NCBI RefSeq assembly: GCF_013393385.1
Contig: NZ_AP023239.1
Coordinates: 4,836,001-4,900,000 of the forward strand
Direction: 5' to 3'
Source: Paenibacillus sp. URB8-2
GTDB lineage: Bacteria; Bacillota; Bacilli; Paenibacillales; Paenibacillaceae
DNA length: 64,000 nucleotides
In this document: one piece after another, positions 7,860 through 18,107 of the stretch
Layout of the letters: each line of letters begins with the position of its first letter
Numbering within the stretch: position 1 is the first letter of the stretch
The notes under the pieces: generated by a model
Told to the model about the DNA's origin: nothing
The model's input: only the letters and a program-made list of their open reading frames with translations
Database searches by the model: none
Program-made: the position numbers and the translations under genes

Positions 7860-8305
7860 ACTCTCTCCTCGCTGAGAAGTAGTCTTTTGGTCAAAGTTAC
7901 GACTGTCCCCTTTCCCGACTCGCTTATTACGTTAACCTCATCCATAAGCGCCTGCATCAGATAGAAGCCCAGCCCCCCGACTTGAACATCGCTCAGTTCC
8001 TTGTCATGCAGGGTGATGCGTTCTTCGGATGCCACATTGTCAAAGCTCTCCCCCTCGTCTTTGACAGTGATAGACAGAGCGTCCGCACTTACTTCAAAGA
8101 TGACATCGACAAATCCATCCTCCTGATTGTAAGCGTAAAGAACGGAATTGTTGCAAGCCTCGGAAACGGCTACCTTCATATCTTCTATATCCTCGTACGA
8201 AAAGCCCATCTTAGAAGCGATTCCGTACAAATTGAGTCTAACAATATCGACATATTCCGCGCTGGCCGGCAACTGAAGTATCACTTTTTGTATATCATCA
8301 CTCAT
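7856..8305 (-). CDS. rsbW: Anti-sigma-B factor, serine kinase RsbW
   Basis: GHKL-type protein kinase (149 residues) that binds SigB and, in the unstressed cell, phosphorylates RsbV. The N box EACNNSVLYAY and the ATP-binding G1 motif KDEGESFD are clear, with a G2-like GGLGFYLMQALMDEV. It overlaps sigB by 4 bases and follows rsbV by 18 bases, the classical partner-switch order rsbV-rsbW-sigB. Confidence 0.95.
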   Translation of the reverse strand: MSDDIQKVILQLPASAEYVDIVRLNLYGIASKMGFSYEDIEDMKVAVSEACNNSVLYAYNQEDGFVDVIFEVSADALSITVKDEGESFDNVASEERITLHDKELSDVQVGGLGFYLMQALMDEVNVISESGKGTVVTLTKRLLLSEERV

Positions 8306-8323
8306 TCTATGTTCGGTCCTTTC

Positions 8324-8662
8324 CTAGTGGGAATTCTCTTGGGAGGCGAAAAATTTAGCGATCCCTGTCATATCAAACAGCTTCTGAATTTGCGGCGGAA
8401 CTTCCTCCACGGTGAATTTGACATCCATCCCGTGTCTTGCCTTGAGGATCGACAAGAGAATTCCTATTCCCGTGCTGTCGATATACTTCAATTCTTTCAT
8501 GTTAATGACAAGATCAAGCGCTGTATCCCCCACAAGCGGCTCCATCACCAGCCGGAAATCGGGAGCAACCGACAAATCGAGCTCTCCGCTTAAGTAGACC
8601 GTGCAGACACTGCCCTCGGTCTTGGTCGTTGCATGAAACTTTTCACTCTTATGTGTATTCAT
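8324..8662 (-). CDS. rsbV: Anti-anti-sigma factor RsbV
   Basis: STAS-domain protein of 112 residues. When dephosphorylated it captures RsbW and frees SigB. The phosphorylation motif is clear in KYIDSTGIGILLS (the Ser of DST). The ATG at 8662 is preferred because AGGAGAG precedes it by about 9 bases; a longer reading to 8725 would run across the likely SigB promoter. Confidence 0.93.
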   Translation of the reverse strand: MNTHKSEKFHATTKTEGSVCTVYLSGELDLSVAPDFRLVMEPLVGDTALDLVINMKELKYIDSTGIGILLSILKARHGMDVKFTVEEVPPQIQKLFDMTGIAKFFASQENSH

Positions 8663-8697
8663 AGACAATCTCTCCTGATTAATGTTTTCTTTACCAA

Positions 8698-8723
8698 TAA
8701 CCCTTAAGACATACTCTTGAAAC
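8698..8723 (-). promoter_or_regulatory. Candidate SigB promoter before rsbV
   Basis: On the minus strand GTTTCA (8718-8723) and GGGTTA (8698-8703) are separated by 14 bases, close to the B. subtilis SigB consensus (GTTTAA, 12-15 bases, GGGTAT). It lies 36 bases upstream of the rsbV start and would give the autoregulation known for rsbV-rsbW-sigB. Confidence 0.5.
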
Positions 8724-8759
8724 AAAAAAATCGGACTTCATTCCCTGGTAACTGCTGGA

Positions 8760-10433
8760 TCAGGCGGGATTTGACGTGGTATCCCGGTCGTGATCCAGGC
8801 TTTCCTCACCGGAATATCGGGACAAAATTTGTTTGAGGCTGCTCAGTTTGAGCGGCTTGCTGATATAATCGTCCATGCCGGCGGCCAGGCAGCGGCTCTG
8901 AATGCCGTCCATGACATTGGCCGTCATGGCGATAATAACGGGGGACCCGAACTCCCGCTTTTTTCCCCGCCGAATCTCTCGCGTCGCCTCGAGTCCGTCC
9001 ATTTGGGGCATGTGGAGGTCCATAAATATCAGATTGTATGGACGGGACAGCGCCAAGCCGGTGGCCTGACGCCCATCCTCGGCCACATCCGCCTTCACTC
9101 CCAGCTTCTCCAGCATGCTGACCATCAGCTTTTGGTTGATAGGATGATCTTCTACAATAAGCACTTTGTATTGGCCTTCCTGGCGGAGCGGAACTTCAGC
9201 CTCTTTCTTCTCCGGTCGACCGCCTCCGCTCGGATCATCCTCCGGGACTCCCGCCACAATGGTGAACACGAAGGCAGCCCCTTTTTCTTCCATATATTCA
9301 ACCCGAATATCGCCTCCCATCATGCCCACCAGCGATTTGCAGATGGCAAGACCTAGACCGGTGCCTCCGTACTTCCGGGTCATCGAAGAATCAAGCTGGG
9401 AGAAGGGCTGGAACAGACGGTCGCGCTTTTCCGGAGAAATGCCGATGCCGGTATCCTTGACCGTAAATTCGACAACAATCTCGTTATCTCCTCTCTTCGC
9501 GCCGGATACGACCAAATAAACCCCGCCTTGATTGGTGAATTTGACCGCATTCGACACCAGGTTCATCAGCACCTGGCGAAGCCGCGCCATATCCCCGTAC
9601 AGCACCTCCGGCAGCCTGTGGTCGATAAAGTAGGCCAGCTCCAGATTCTTTTTGCCCGCTTCCGCGGAGAACAGGCTGAAGACCTCCTGAATGCAGTTCC
9701 GCAGTTCGAACAGCTGGACTTCCATTTCCATTTTGCCGGATTCCATCTTCGTAAAATCAAGAATATCGTTAATGACGGTGACGAGAGTGTCTGCGCTCCT
9801 GCGGATGATTTCTGCGTACTCCTGCTGCTCCGTTGTTAGCGCCGTTTCCATCAGCAGGTCGATCATCCCCACGACCCCGTTCATCGGCGTTCGTATTTCA
9901 TGGCTCATCATGGCCAAAAATTCAGTCTTTGCCCTTGCGGCGCTTTCCGCATCTTCCTTCGCCTTGATCAGCTCCTGGTTGATCCGCTCCAATTCCTGCG
10001 TCTTCTGCTGGAGCAGCATCGACTGGGTCTGGTGCTTCTTGGTCGTCAGGAACATGTCGACAAAGCCTTCGATTTTCGATTTCAGAATTTGCGGGATAAA
10101 CGGCTTAACCATATAGTCGATGGCCCCTGCGGAATATCCGGCAAACAGATGCTCCGCTTCCTTGCTGTTGGCCGAAATAAAAATAATCGGAATATCCTTG
10201 GTCTTGTCCCTTGATTTGATCAGTTTGGCGGTCTCAATCCCGTCCATTCCCGGCATCTGAACATCAAGAACGATAACGGCGAATTCATGCCTCAGCAGAC
10301 ATCTCAGCGCCTCTTCTCCGGAGTTTGCCTTTATTAATTTGTATTGCTGGCTTTCAAGGACCGCCTCAAGCGCCAGCAAGTTTTCCGGACGGTCGTCTAC
10401 CAGCAGGATATGAATCGGTTCTTGAACCCCCAT
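8760..10433 (-). CDS. Hybrid histidine kinase, receiver-kinase-receiver
   Basis: 557 residues, no membrane segment. Order: receiver domain at residues 8-125 (VDDRP, phospho-Asp in [13 protein letters not shown]), coiled linker, HisKA with the phosphoacceptor in [13 protein letters not shown] near 175, HATPase with [12 protein letters not shown] and GGTGLGLAI near 320-360, then a second receiver at 420-540 ([22 protein letters not shown]). The first receiver makes it a kinase controlled by another kinase rather than by a ligand. It follows the CheR gene by 18 bases, so it belongs to the SigB signalling operon. No equivalent is part of the described RsbK/RsbY pathway as I know it. Confidence 0.88.
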   Translation of the reverse strand: MGVQEPIHILLVDDRPENLLALEAVLESQQYKLIKANSGEEALRCLLRHEFAVIVLDVQMPGMDGIETAKLIKSRDKTKDIPIIFISANSKEAEHLFAGYSAGAIDYMVKPFIPQILKSKIEGFVDMFLTTKKHQTQSMLLQQKTQELERINQELIKAKEDAESAARAKTEFLAMMSHEIRTPMNGVVGMIDLLMETALTTEQQEYAEIIRRSADTLVTVINDILDFTKMESGKMEMEVQLFELRNCIQEVFSLFSAEAGKKNLELAYFIDHRLPEVLYGDMARLRQVLMNLVSNAVKFTNQGGVYLVVSGAKRGDNEIVVEFTVKDTGIGISPEKRDRLFQPFSQLDSSMTRKYGGTGLGLAICKSLVGMMGGDIRVEYMEEKGAAFVFTIVAGVPEDDPSGGGRPEKKEAEVPLRQEGQYKVLIVEDHPINQKLMVSMLEKLGVKADVAEDGRQATGLALSRPYNLIFMDLHMPQMDGLEATREIRRGKKREFGSPVIIAMTANVMDGIQSRCLAAGMDDYISKPLKLSSLKQILSRYSGEESLDHDRDTTSNPA

Positions 10434-10451
10434 AAGCCCCTCCTAAGACAA

Positions 10452-11321
10452 TCATTTGACTTTACGGTAGATTTTTTCCACTCTGTCCAGGGGTTCGTAG
10501 CTGTCGCTGTACCTGGTAAAATGAATGGACTCTTTCGCTCCGAGAACAAGCACTCCAAACCGGCTGAGGCTCTCGCAGAACAAGCCGTGGACGTGATCCC
10601 GAAGCTCATCGTTAAAGTAAATCATCACATTTCGACAAAATATGACATTAAATTCGTTGAATGAGGTATCGGTCGCCAAATTATGCTCGGCAAAAATAAT
10701 ATTTTTGCGCAAGTCAGGCTGAAAGATGACCGAATTGTATTTCGCCGTATAATACTTGGAGAAGGCGTGTTTTCCGCCGGCTTCCAAGTAGTTTTTGGTA
10801 TACTGCTTCATCTTGCTGATTTCGTACACGCCTTCCTTAGCCTGCTGAAGCGAACGGTTATTCATATCGGTGGCGTAAATACGCGCCTTGTCGTACAGGC
10901 CTTCCTCCTGGAGCAGTATCGCCATGGAGTAGACCTCTTCGCCCGTGGAGCAGCCGGCATGCCAGATACGGATGTACGGGTAGGTCCTCAGCAGAGGAAC
11001 GACCTTCTGGCGGAAAGTCAGGAACAGGCCGGGGTCCCGAAACATCTCCGTAACCGGTATGGAAAGGCTGTAGATGAACCGCTCAAAACAGGTCCGGTCA
11101 TGAAGCACCTTCTCCTGCAGTGCGGAGATACTGGACAGGTTCTCCGCATGAACATGATGCCAGATGCGCCTCTTCAGGGAAGGCAACGCATAATTCCTGA
11201 AATCATATCCATACAGGCGATGAACGCCGCTGAGCAACAGTTCGATTTCAATATTTTCCAATTCGTTATTGTTGGTCCCTGCAAGGGGCAGTTCATCGCT
11301 TCCTCGTTCTGTTGCTACCAT
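10452..11321 (-). CDS. rsbM: CheR-type methyltransferase, RsbM-like
   Basis: 289-residue SAM-dependent protein-glutamate methyltransferase. The CheR N-terminal domain (YGYDFRNYALPSLKRRI) is followed by the SAM site HAGCSTGEEVYS near residue 125, ATDMNN near 150, and the late motifs FNVIFCRNVMIYF and LVLGAKESI. There are no chemotaxis genes around; it lies between two hybrid kinases in a sigB operon. In the B. cereus group the CheR homologue RsbM methylates the sensor kinase RsbK and damps SigB activation; that role is inferred here from context. Confidence 0.85.
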   Translation of the reverse strand: MVATERGSDELPLAGTNNNELENIEIELLLSGVHRLYGYDFRNYALPSLKRRIWHHVHAENLSSISALQEKVLHDRTCFERFIYSLSIPVTEMFRDPGLFLTFRQKVVPLLRTYPYIRIWHAGCSTGEEVYSMAILLQEEGLYDKARIYATDMNNRSLQQAKEGVYEISKMKQYTKNYLEAGGKHAFSKYYTAKYNSVIFQPDLRKNIIFAEHNLATDTSFNEFNVIFCRNVMIYFNDELRDHVHGLFCESLSRFGVLVLGAKESIHFTRYSDSYEPLDRVEKIYRKVK

Positions 11322-11405
11322 GGTTATCCCGGCTCCCTTGCGCTCGCCGTCTTCTGGTAGGCGGCTGATTGTTCTGTCTGTAAGAGTATTACCCCAAATG
11401 GGGAA

Positions 11406-14400
11406 TTACGAATACAACCACACCCGCATTAGCGAAAGAAGCTGCTCCGTATCGATCGGTTTCTTCATGTAATCGGACGCCCCGGCCTCAATGCATTTGA
11501 CCCGGTCTTCTTTCATCGCTTTGGCGGTCAGCGCGATGATCGGCAGCTTGGAGAACTGCGGCATTTCTCGAATCCGCCGCATGGCTTCGTATCCATCCAT
11601 TTCAGGCATCATCATATCCATCAGCACGAGATCAAACTCCGGACTATTCACGAGCATTTCCAGCGCTTCCCTGCCGTTCTCCGCGAACTTTACCTCCATC
11701 TGGTACGATTCAAGCACGCTGGAGAGGGCAAAGACGTTGCGGATGTCATCGTCGACGAGCAGAATCTTTTTGCCTTCGAACAGTTCCTCTTTATTGTGAA
11801 GCTTCTGCAAAATTTTGCGTTTGTCCTCCGGCAGGTTCGCTTCGACACGGTGCAGGAACAGCGTCGTTTCGTCAAGCAGCCGTTCCGGCGAGCGCACGTC
11901 CTTGATAATGATGGACTCCGCATATTTGCGCAGCCTTGTCTCTTCCTTGCTGTCCAGATCCTTGCCGGTATAAATGATGATCGGCAGATCGTTCAGCTCC
12001 TCGTCGTCGCGGATATGATCCAGCAGCTCGAAGCCGTCCATATCGCCCAGCACGAGGTCGAGCACCATACAGTCGTATTTCCGCTTGCGCAGCTCGCCCA
12101 GCGCTTCCCCTCCGGTCGAGACAGCAGTAATGGCCACATCGTCGTGGCCGATCAGCTCCATGATGGAGCGGCGCTGGGTTTCGTCGTCTTCGACGATCAG
12201 CAAATGCTTGAGACTGCTCTCCGTGTAGGACTCGATCTGCGTGAATGCCCGTTCCAGTGCTTCCCTGCTGGAAGGTTTTCTTAAATAGGCGATAGCGCCC
12301 ATCATCAGACCCTGCTTGATTTCTTCGCCCACCGAAATCACATGCACCGGAATATGCCGGGTCTTGGCCGCACCTTTCAGTTCCCTGAGAATCGACCAGC
12401 CGTCCATTACGGGAAGCTGAATATCGAGGATGATCGCATCGGGCAAATAAGACTGGGCCATTTGCAGCCCGGCGTCTCCCCGAAGAGCGACAATCGTCTT
12501 GAAGCCGCGGGCTCGGGCCATATCCACCAGCACTTTGGCGAACTTGTCATCGTCCTCAATAATCAGCAGCACCTTGTCGCTGGAAGACAGGGCCTCACGG
12601 TCATCCGCAAACGGTACTTCGTGTTCCCGGACCGGCTCGGGTTTGGCTGTGGCGGGCGGGGACAAAAAGCCGATCGCAGGGCTCGGCAAGCCGGTTTCTC
12701 CGGTTGCCGCCGATTCCTGTGCTCCCGGCAGCAGGCTGTAATTGAGAGCGACCGGCAGGTACAGCGTGAATTCGCTGCCCGTGCCCTCACGGGATTCCAG
12801 CATAATGCCTCCGCCCAATAAGCGTGACAACTCGCGGCTGATGGACAGGCCTAGGCCGGTACCGCCGTATTTGCGGCTGGTCGTGCCGTCCACCTGCTGG
12901 AACGCTTCAAACACCAAATCCTTCTTATCCGCAGGTATGCCGATGCCGCTGTCCTTGACGCTCAGAGCCAGATACTCCCTGTCCATCGGCAGATACACTG
13001 GCAGGGACCTCTCTTCCGCCCGGCTTACCGAAAACTCCACAAAGCCTTTATTCGTAAACTTGAAGGCATTGGAGAGGAGATTGCGGAGCACCTGCTTCAG
13101 ACGGTAGCCGTCAGTAATAATATGATCCGGAAGCGGTTCGTTGAAGGACAGACGCAGAGAAAGACCTTTCTTCTGGGCCATCGGGGCAAAGTTCTGCTTC
13201 ACGAACGTTTTCATATCCGTGAGGGCGACTTTCTCGCGGTTCAGTTCCATCTTGCCCGCGTCCACTTTCGACAAATCGAGAATTTCATCAATCATCTTAA
13301 GCAGATCCGCTCCGGACGTGTGGATGGTCTGGGAGAATTCCACCTGCTTGTCCGTCAAATTGCCTTCTTTGTTCTCCATCATAAGCTGGGACAGGATAAG
13401 CAGACTGTTCAGCGGAGTACGCAGCTCGTGGGACATATTCGCCATGAATTCGGATTTGTACCTGCTTGTAACGGTCAACTGCATGGCCTGCTTCTCCAGT
13501 TGGGCCCGGGCACTCTCAATCTCATCCTTTTGCTCTTCGACGAGTCCCACCTGCTCCTCAAGCGAGCGCGTCTTGGATACCAATTCGCTGTTGTAATGCT
13601 CCAGCTCTTCCTGCTGGCGCTGCAGCAGCTCCTCGGAACGCTTAAGTGCTTCCGTCTGCTCTTCCAGATTTTCATTGGAGCGGCGAAGCTCCTCCTGCTG
13701 GGTCTGGAGTTCCTCGGACTGGCACTGCAGCTCTTCCGTGAGGGCCTGCGATTCCCGCAGCAGTTCCTCGACCGCCAGACGATGCGTCGTATTATTAACG
13801 ATGGCCGACAGGTTCACGGCTAGCTGCTCCAGCAGCTCATAATGCAGCTCCGAAAACAGCTTGAACGAAGCAAATTCCATAACGCCCAGCAACTCGTCAT
13901 TGAATAGAAGCGGGTAAATGGCAATATTGCCCGGAGCCGAGCTTCCGAAGCCGGAAGCGACCGTGAGATAATCATCCGGCGCGCTCTCCAGCAGAATCGG
14001 CTTTTTGTCCAGCGCGCATTGGCCGACAAGGCCGCTGCCAAGCTCAAAGCCGTTCCTTGGCTTGCTCTCGTCAAAAGCATACGCGCCGTAGATCTCCAGC
14101 CTGTTCGATTTATTCTTCTCTTTCAAATATATTGCGCTGAATTGCGCACCGACAACGGGCGCGAACTCATTCACGAAGGTCTGGGAAATCTCTTCGAGCG
14201 AGTTCACACCGCGCAGAAGCTCCGTAGTCCGCGCCACATTGGCGTTAAGCCAGGAATGATCCTGCTGTTCCTTGATATAGAGAGCTTCCCTTTCCTGCTT
14301 CTCCTCGATCTCTTCCGCCATGACCTGAAAAATACGGGAGATCTCCCCGAACTCATCCTTTGAGGTAACTTTAATATTGCGGATTTCTTTCAAATTCCCG

Positions 14401-15071
14401 GCGCCGACACTTCGGATCATCATGGACACGGCTGCCAGCCCCCTTGTGATGCTAGGCAGCACCCACAAGATGACGCCAAGTCCAAGCAGCAGACCTGCGA
14501 ATATCACCATAGCAACGACTTGAATGGAACTCTGATAGCTGTTCTTGGCATTGTCGATTTCTTCATTGATCTTGAAATTCTCATACTCGGCCAGACTGTT
14601 CAGACTAGCCAGCACTTCGTTCTGAATATTGGTGCCGATCGAATTGCGGTAGGCGGTCGACGCCGCCCTTTCTCCGTTATTCAGAAGGGTCAGCACGCGT
14701 TCTTGATATGAAAAATAGGCCTCGGTCGCCTCATCGATACGCGCGAACATCTGCTGCTCTTCCGCGCTCTTCTTCGCGGAACCCATCTGCGTTATATATT
14801 CCTTGGACTTGGCTATGCTCTGCTCGATCTCATTGCGCTGTACATTCATATTCACATCAGGATTCAGCATAATGTTTGTCAGAATACGGGCCATGTCATT
14901 CACTTCACCGCGCATTCCGGAAGAGGCCCGGATCTTCTGATAACGGTCCTGATAGATGCTGTCAAGCTGTTTGTTCATATAATGAAGGCGGTCGTATCCG
15001 ACCAACGCCAGCGCCATCAGGATGAGCAGAAGCGCGCTGAAGCCGATCAGCAGCTTGGCTTTGATCTTCAT
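11406..15071 (-). CDS. rsbK: Membrane hybrid sensor kinase with three receivers, RsbK-like
   Basis: 1221-residue sensor. A first membrane helix (residues 7-25) and a second (about 182-207) flank an extracellular helical CHASE3/four-helix-type domain. Next come HAMP (to about 258), GAF (about 290-430), a long coiled coil (435-535), HisKA with [11 protein letters not shown] near 547, and HATPase with [13 protein letters not shown] and GGTGLGLSI. Three receivers follow, starting near 834 (IIEDDD), 955 (IVEDDE) and 1105 (LVDDD); their phospho-Asp sites lie in [24 protein letters not shown] and [12 protein letters not shown]. Only 6 bases separate it from the PP2C gene upstream. It matches the architecture of B. 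cereus RsbK; three tandem receivers are more than usual. Confidence 0.85.
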   Translation of the reverse strand: MKIKAKLLIGFSALLLILMALALVGYDRLHYMNKQLDSIYQDRYQKIRASSGMRGEVNDMARILTNIMLNPDVNMNVQRNEIEQSIAKSKEYITQMGSAKKSAEEQQMFARIDEATEAYFSYQERVLTLLNNGERAASTAYRNSIGTNIQNEVLASLNSLAEYENFKINEEIDNAKNSYQSSIQVVAMVIFAGLLLGLGVILWVLPSITRGLAAVSMMIRSVGAGNLKEIRNIKVTSKDEFGEISRIFQVMAEEIEEKQEREALYIKEQQDHSWLNANVARTTELLRGVNSLEEISQTFVNEFAPVVGAQFSAIYLKEKNKSNRLEIYGAYAFDESKPRNGFELGSGLVGQCALDKKPILLESAPDDYLTVASGFGSSAPGNIAIYPLLFNDELLGVMEFASFKLFSELHYELLEQLAVNLSAIVNNTTHRLAVEELLRESQALTEELQCQSEELQTQQEELRRSNENLEEQTEALKRSEELLQRQQEELEHYNSELVSKTRSLEEQVGLVEEQKDEIESARAQLEKQAMQLTVTSRYKSEFMANMSHELRTPLNSLLILSQLMMENKEGNLTDKQVEFSQTIHTSGADLLKMIDEILDLSKVDAGKMELNREKVALTDMKTFVKQNFAPMAQKKGLSLRLSFNEPLPDHIITDGYRLKQVLRNLLSNAFKFTNKGFVEFSVSRAEERSLPVYLPMDREYLALSVKDSGIGIPADKKDLVFEAFQQVDGTTSRKYGGTGLGLSISRELSRLLGGGIMLESREGTGSEFTLYLPVALNYSLLPGAQESAATGETGLPSPAIGFLSPPATAKPEPVREHEVPFADDREALSSSDKVLLIIEDDDKFAKVLVDMARARGFKTIVALRGDAGLQMAQSYLPDAIILDIQLPVMDGWSILRELKGAAKTRHIPVHVISVGEEIKQGLMMGAIAYLRKPSSREALERAFTQIESYTESSLKHLLIVEDDETQRRSIMELIGHDDVAITAVSTGGEALGELRKRKYDCMVLDLVLGDMDGFELLDHIRDDEELNDLPIIIYTGKDLDSKEETRLRKYAESIIIKDVRSPERLLDETTLFLHRVEANLPEDKRKILQKLHNKEELFEGKKILLVDDDIRNVFALSSVLESYQMEVKFAENGREALEMLVNSPEFDLVLMDMMMPEMDGYEAMRRIREMPQFSKLPIIALTAKAMKEDRVKCIEAGASDYMKKPIDTEQLLSLMRVWLYS

Positions 15072-15077
15072 TTGTTA

Positions 15078-16244
15078 TCATTTTCCCTTCTTCAGTGAAA
15101 TCCACACCAGGCATTTGTCATCATCGCGCTCACCCGGAGCCGCACCATCGAAGAAAGCGGCCCGCATCGGCTCTTCCCGCCACTCATGTTCCCCATCCAG
15201 TTGACGGATCAAAAATTCAAGCTGTTCCTCCTGGTCTCCGCTTACCATTTCCAGCAGCCCGTCGGTATATAACGCCAAGTGGCCTTCCCGCTCATAGCTA
15301 AAGCTTTGAGGCGTGGCTTCGATCCGGTCGAACAAGCCGACCGGGTGGCAGTTGCTCTCAAGCATAATCGGTTCTCGGGCGTCGCCTTCAAAGAGCAGGG
15401 CCGGCGGATGGCCGGCATTGATATAGTCAATGCGCTGAAGCCTGGTATCGATTACCATATAAATGGCCGTAAAATAGTATTGTACAAGCTGCTTTTCAAT
15501 ATAAAGCTGGTTGAAACGGCGGTTTAGCTCCTGTATGACCTTCTCCGGTTCGACATAAGTCGTGACCGTATCCTTTAGCACGGAGGCGATGAACATGCAG
15601 AACAGCGAAGATGAAATGCCGTGTCCCATCATATCCAGCAGGATAACGGCGTACCTCCCTTCGCCCAGATCGTACCAGGCGTATAAATCTCCGGCCAACT
15701 CGAAGGAAGGCTGGTAAATGGCATGAACCTCGAACTCTTCTTTTTCCAGCGGCAGGCTGAGTACCGCATTTTGCACAAGCGCCGCCAGCTTCAGTTCGTC
15801 CTGTATTCGCTGGTCCCGCTCCTTGTGCCAATCCTTCTCGGCTTTGAGTCTCAGCGCCAGCCGGATTCTCGCCATCAGCTCAACCTTGTTGATCGGCTTG
15901 GTCACATAATCGACCGCGCCCGCGTCCAAGGCTTCCGCCAGCTTTTTGGAATCGCCGACGGCAGTTACCATAATAATAGGAATATCCTTCAAGTGCTCGT
16001 ACCGCTGCACGATCCGGCAGGCCTCGATACCGTCCATTTCCGGCATCATCATATCCAGCAGAATCAAATCGACGTCGGAATGCTTAGGTCTAAGTTCATT
16101 ATTATTCTCACGGCTGATTCCGATCATCTCCAGCATTTCGATGGCGGAAGCCGCAGTAACCAAATTGCGATATCCCTCTTTTTTCAGGATTTCACGGATA
16201 ATGATAATATTGGTCGGATTATCGTCTACGATTAATATTTTCAT
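15078..16244 (-). CDS. rsbY: Response regulator-PP2C phosphatase, RsbY-like
   Basis: 388 residues: an N-terminal receiver (VDDNPTN; phospho-Asp in [13 protein letters not shown] near 67), a helical linker (130-160) and a C-terminal SpoIIE-type PP2C phosphatase with AGDLYAWYDLG, LLDMMGHGISSS, INAGHPPAL and LYTDGLLE. The C-terminal metal motif reads DDDKCL. Such proteins dephosphorylate RsbV; here the activity would be set by phosphotransfer from the kinase encoded next. GAGGTGAACTG precedes the ATG. First gene of the run that ends in sigB. Confidence 0.88.
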   Translation of the reverse strand: MKILIVDDNPTNIIIIREILKKEGYRNLVTAASAIEMLEMIGISRENNNELRPKHSDVDLILLDMMMPEMDGIEACRIVQRYEHLKDIPIIMVTAVGDSKKLAEALDAGAVDYVTKPINKVELMARIRLALRLKAEKDWHKERDQRIQDELKLAALVQNAVLSLPLEKEEFEVHAIYQPSFELAGDLYAWYDLGEGRYAVILLDMMGHGISSSLFCMFIASVLKDTVTTYVEPEKVIQELNRRFNQLYIEKQLVQYYFTAIYMVIDTRLQRIDYINAGHPPALLFEGDAREPIMLESNCHPVGLFDRIEATPQSFSYEREGHLALYTDGLLEMVSGDQEEQLEFLIRQLDGEHEWREEPMRAAFFDGAAPGERDDDKCLVWISLKKGK

Positions 16245-16401
16245 CAGTTCACCTCACCCAGTTTCATACTTCGACCAAAAACTCCAAAAAGCGCATAATT
16301 CTATCTTACGACATCCAGACGGGTATTTTCCATCCGCAAGATTTGTTGCGGCGGCCTTTTCTTTCCTCCGCCAGGAAGATTTAGGACATTTCTCCAACAA
16401 A

Positions 16402-16442
16402 GTAACCTCCAGCCCCACTGACACAGTGGTTCTGGAGGTTAC
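16402..16442 (-). terminator. Terminator of the YflT-like gene
   Basis: Stem GTAACCTCCAG / CTGGAGGTTAC (11 bp) with an inner CCACTG/CAGTGG pairing, about 40 bases beyond the stop of the minus-strand gene and before the rsbY start. Confidence 0.65.
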
Positions 16443-16482
16443 GTTATTGGACTATGAATCCTTCCCGATCAGTTAGCAGCGC

Positions 16483-16830
16483 TCATACGGATGTTTTTTT
16501 TGCGATAACGAGCACTTTGCCCAAATCAAGCTCTTGTTCGAAAAAATCAGCCTCTGCTTCGCTAAATCCCAAGGAAGTAATCTTGGAGCGAAGTTCGTCG
16601 CCGCGCGAGCGGAACATATTGGCCAACGTGCCGAACAGTCCCTCTTCACTCATCCCGACTTCATTGCTGTCCGCAGCCTCTGCAATCCGGTCTTCCCGGT
16701 CCCGGTCATGACTAATAACGTACAAATCTTCCTTCATATACCCGCTGTCCCGCAACCTGTTCACTTCCTCAATCGCTTGTACACCATTCTCCAACACCTT
16801 GGCATAGGCTTGTGCACCGACAGAATCCAT
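16483..16830 (-). CDS. General stress protein, YflT/GS17M-like
   Basis: 115-residue soluble protein of the YflT-like general stress family. The N-terminal half predicts residues for a beta-alpha fold (AIEEVNRLRDSGYMKEDLYVISHD) and the C-terminal half has SLGFSEAEADFFEQELDLGKVLVIAKK, a typical ending for this family. Members are SigB-controlled in Bacillus; function unknown. AAGGAG precedes the ATG by about 8 bases. A candidate SigB promoter lies 72 bases upstream of the start. Confidence 0.75.
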   Translation of the reverse strand: MDSVGAQAYAKVLENGVQAIEEVNRLRDSGYMKEDLYVISHDRDREDRIAEAADSNEVGMSEEGLFGTLANMFRSRGDELRSKITSLGFSEAEADFFEQELDLGKVLVIAKKTSV

Positions 16831-16901
16831 GATCTCACTCTCCTTAGCATGAAATTATTCATTTCTTACAAGGCAGTAACGGCAAAGACAACTATATCTT
16901 A

Positions 16902-16927
16902 ATAAACTTGCCGCTTCCGGTTGAAAC
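16902..16927 (-). promoter_or_regulatory. Possible SigB promoter before the YflT-like gene
   Basis: Minus strand GTTTCA (16922-16927), 14 bases, GTTTAT (16902-16907). The -35 and spacer equal those of the rsbV site; the -10 matches GGGTAT at four of six positions, so this is the weakest of the three sites. Confidence 0.35.
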
Positions 16928-16930
16928 GGA

Positions 16931-17488
16931 TCAGGAAGAATAATCGTCAAACAAATCAATTCCGTCCCACTCTCCGGTTTCCTGGCTCCGGTAAATTTTA
17001 AGGGCCGTGCTTCCCCTCATGTACACATCGCCATCCTCGGCCACGAAATCCGGAGAGCCCAGCGTCTCCTGCAGCGTATCGTGAACAGGATCGATCTTAA
17101 CCGTGTTCAGCTGCAGCCCGTAATTCCTAGCCTGCTGGGGACTGACATGTACATAGACCACAACTCCGTCCGAGACGCCGGCCGACATATCCGCATAGCG
17201 GTACTCCAGGCTGTTCTGCCAAGGATCGGGAACGACTTCGAGCGGCTCCCCTTTACGCTCCACCAGTTCCTCCTCTGAGGAATACAGCGATACTCCGGCC
17301 AGCGACTCAAAGCTGCGGATAAACTTGTCCTCCGTTTTATTCTCCGTTTCTCCCGCTGCGTTTTGGGCCGCCAGCACCGTCTGTGGCCCGAATCCGAAAC
17401 CGTCAGCGTTTAAGGACGCATTCTGGGCAGGCGAATCCGCAGCAAAAAGAGGGGAAAGAAGACCGAACAAAAGAATCCATACATTCAT
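16931..17488 (-). CDS. Predicted secreted protein, function unknown
   Basis: 185 residues starting at the ATG at 17488, which follows GGAAAGGTGGGG. The N terminus is a signal peptide (VWILLFGLLSPLFAADS). The mature part has two similar units built around a glycine-proline turn: RKGEPLEVVPDPWQNSLEYRY near 75 and TLGSPDFVAEDGDVYMRGS near 145. These recall the DUF4309/SmpA type of small extracytoplasmic domain, but the match is only by eye. It lies 56 bases downstream of the DUF948 gene and may be co-transcribed with it. Confidence 0.65.
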   Translation of the reverse strand: MNVWILLFGLLSPLFAADSPAQNASLNADGFGFGPQTVLAAQNAAGETENKTEDKFIRSFESLAGVSLYSSEEELVERKGEPLEVVPDPWQNSLEYRYADMSAGVSDGVVVYVHVSPQQARNYGLQLNTVKIDPVHDTLQETLGSPDFVAEDGDVYMRGSTALKIYRSQETGEWDGIDLFDDYSS

Positions 17489-17544
17489 AAGATTGCCCCA
17501 CCTTTCCAATCTGCACCTCGGCTGCCCGCATCAGTCGGCCGAAA

Positions 17545-18045
17545 TCATTTGCGGTATCTTTGCCAGAGGCCCGCGGCTACGTCGACACCCTTCAGGACGG
17601 CCTGCATTTTTCCTTTCTTGCTGTATGCCGCTTTGTAGGAATTGACCGTGCGTTCTTCAGCAGGGCTCATCGGCGCATTATCGATCGACACATGATCCGA
17701 TTTCTCTCTCAATTCCCTGTTTTTGCGGAACTTCTCAATCACCGTTACCGAGACCTGCTTGACGGTCAGCGTCAGCTCGTTCAGCACCTCGCCTAAGTTT
17801 TGGACCGAATCCAAGATGGGATCGATCTTCCCGATTTTGCCCTGCACATCAGCGGTAATATCGTTGGCATGCCTTACGGTAGTCTTTACTTCATAAGTAA
17901 GCTCGTCGACCGTCTTCTGGACCTCCTGAAGCGTCTGGCTCACTTTGTCCAGAGAGTCCTTGGCGGAATTCAAAGTCTTGATTAAAAAGAAAACGAGAAC
18001 TGCGAATGCGACGGCAACAAGCGCTACGCTTAGGCTAATAATCAT
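17545..18045 (-). CDS. DUF948 protein (YtxG-like)
   Basis: 166 residues: an N-terminal membrane helix (VALVAVAFAVLVFFLI) followed by a heptad-rich helical stretch (SLDKVSQTLQEVQKTVDELTYEV) and a basic C-terminal tail, the standard DUF948 layout. B. subtilis ytxG heads the SigB-dependent ytxGHJ operon; here the ytxH-like gene has moved to 5.8 kb. AAGGAG lies 10 bases before the ATG, and a good SigB-like promoter lies 63 bases upstream of the start. Confidence 0.85.
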   Translation of the reverse strand: MIISLSVALVAVAFAVLVFFLIKTLNSAKDSLDKVSQTLQEVQKTVDELTYEVKTTVRHANDITADVQGKIGKIDPILDSVQNLGEVLNELTLTVKQVSVTVIEKFRKNRELREKSDHVSIDNAPMSPAEERTVNSYKAAYSKKGKMQAVLKGVDVAAGLWQRYRK

Positions 18046-18107
18046 GGGTAAAAGCTCCTTCCGATTCGAAATAATTACGGCTCCAAACCCGCCTTAATAT
18101 TGCATAG

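Noticed and set aside
10452..11321. CheR as part of a chemotaxis cluster
   Set aside because: No MCP, CheA, CheW, CheB or CheY gene is near; the gene lies in the SigB signalling operon, which favours the RsbM interpretation.
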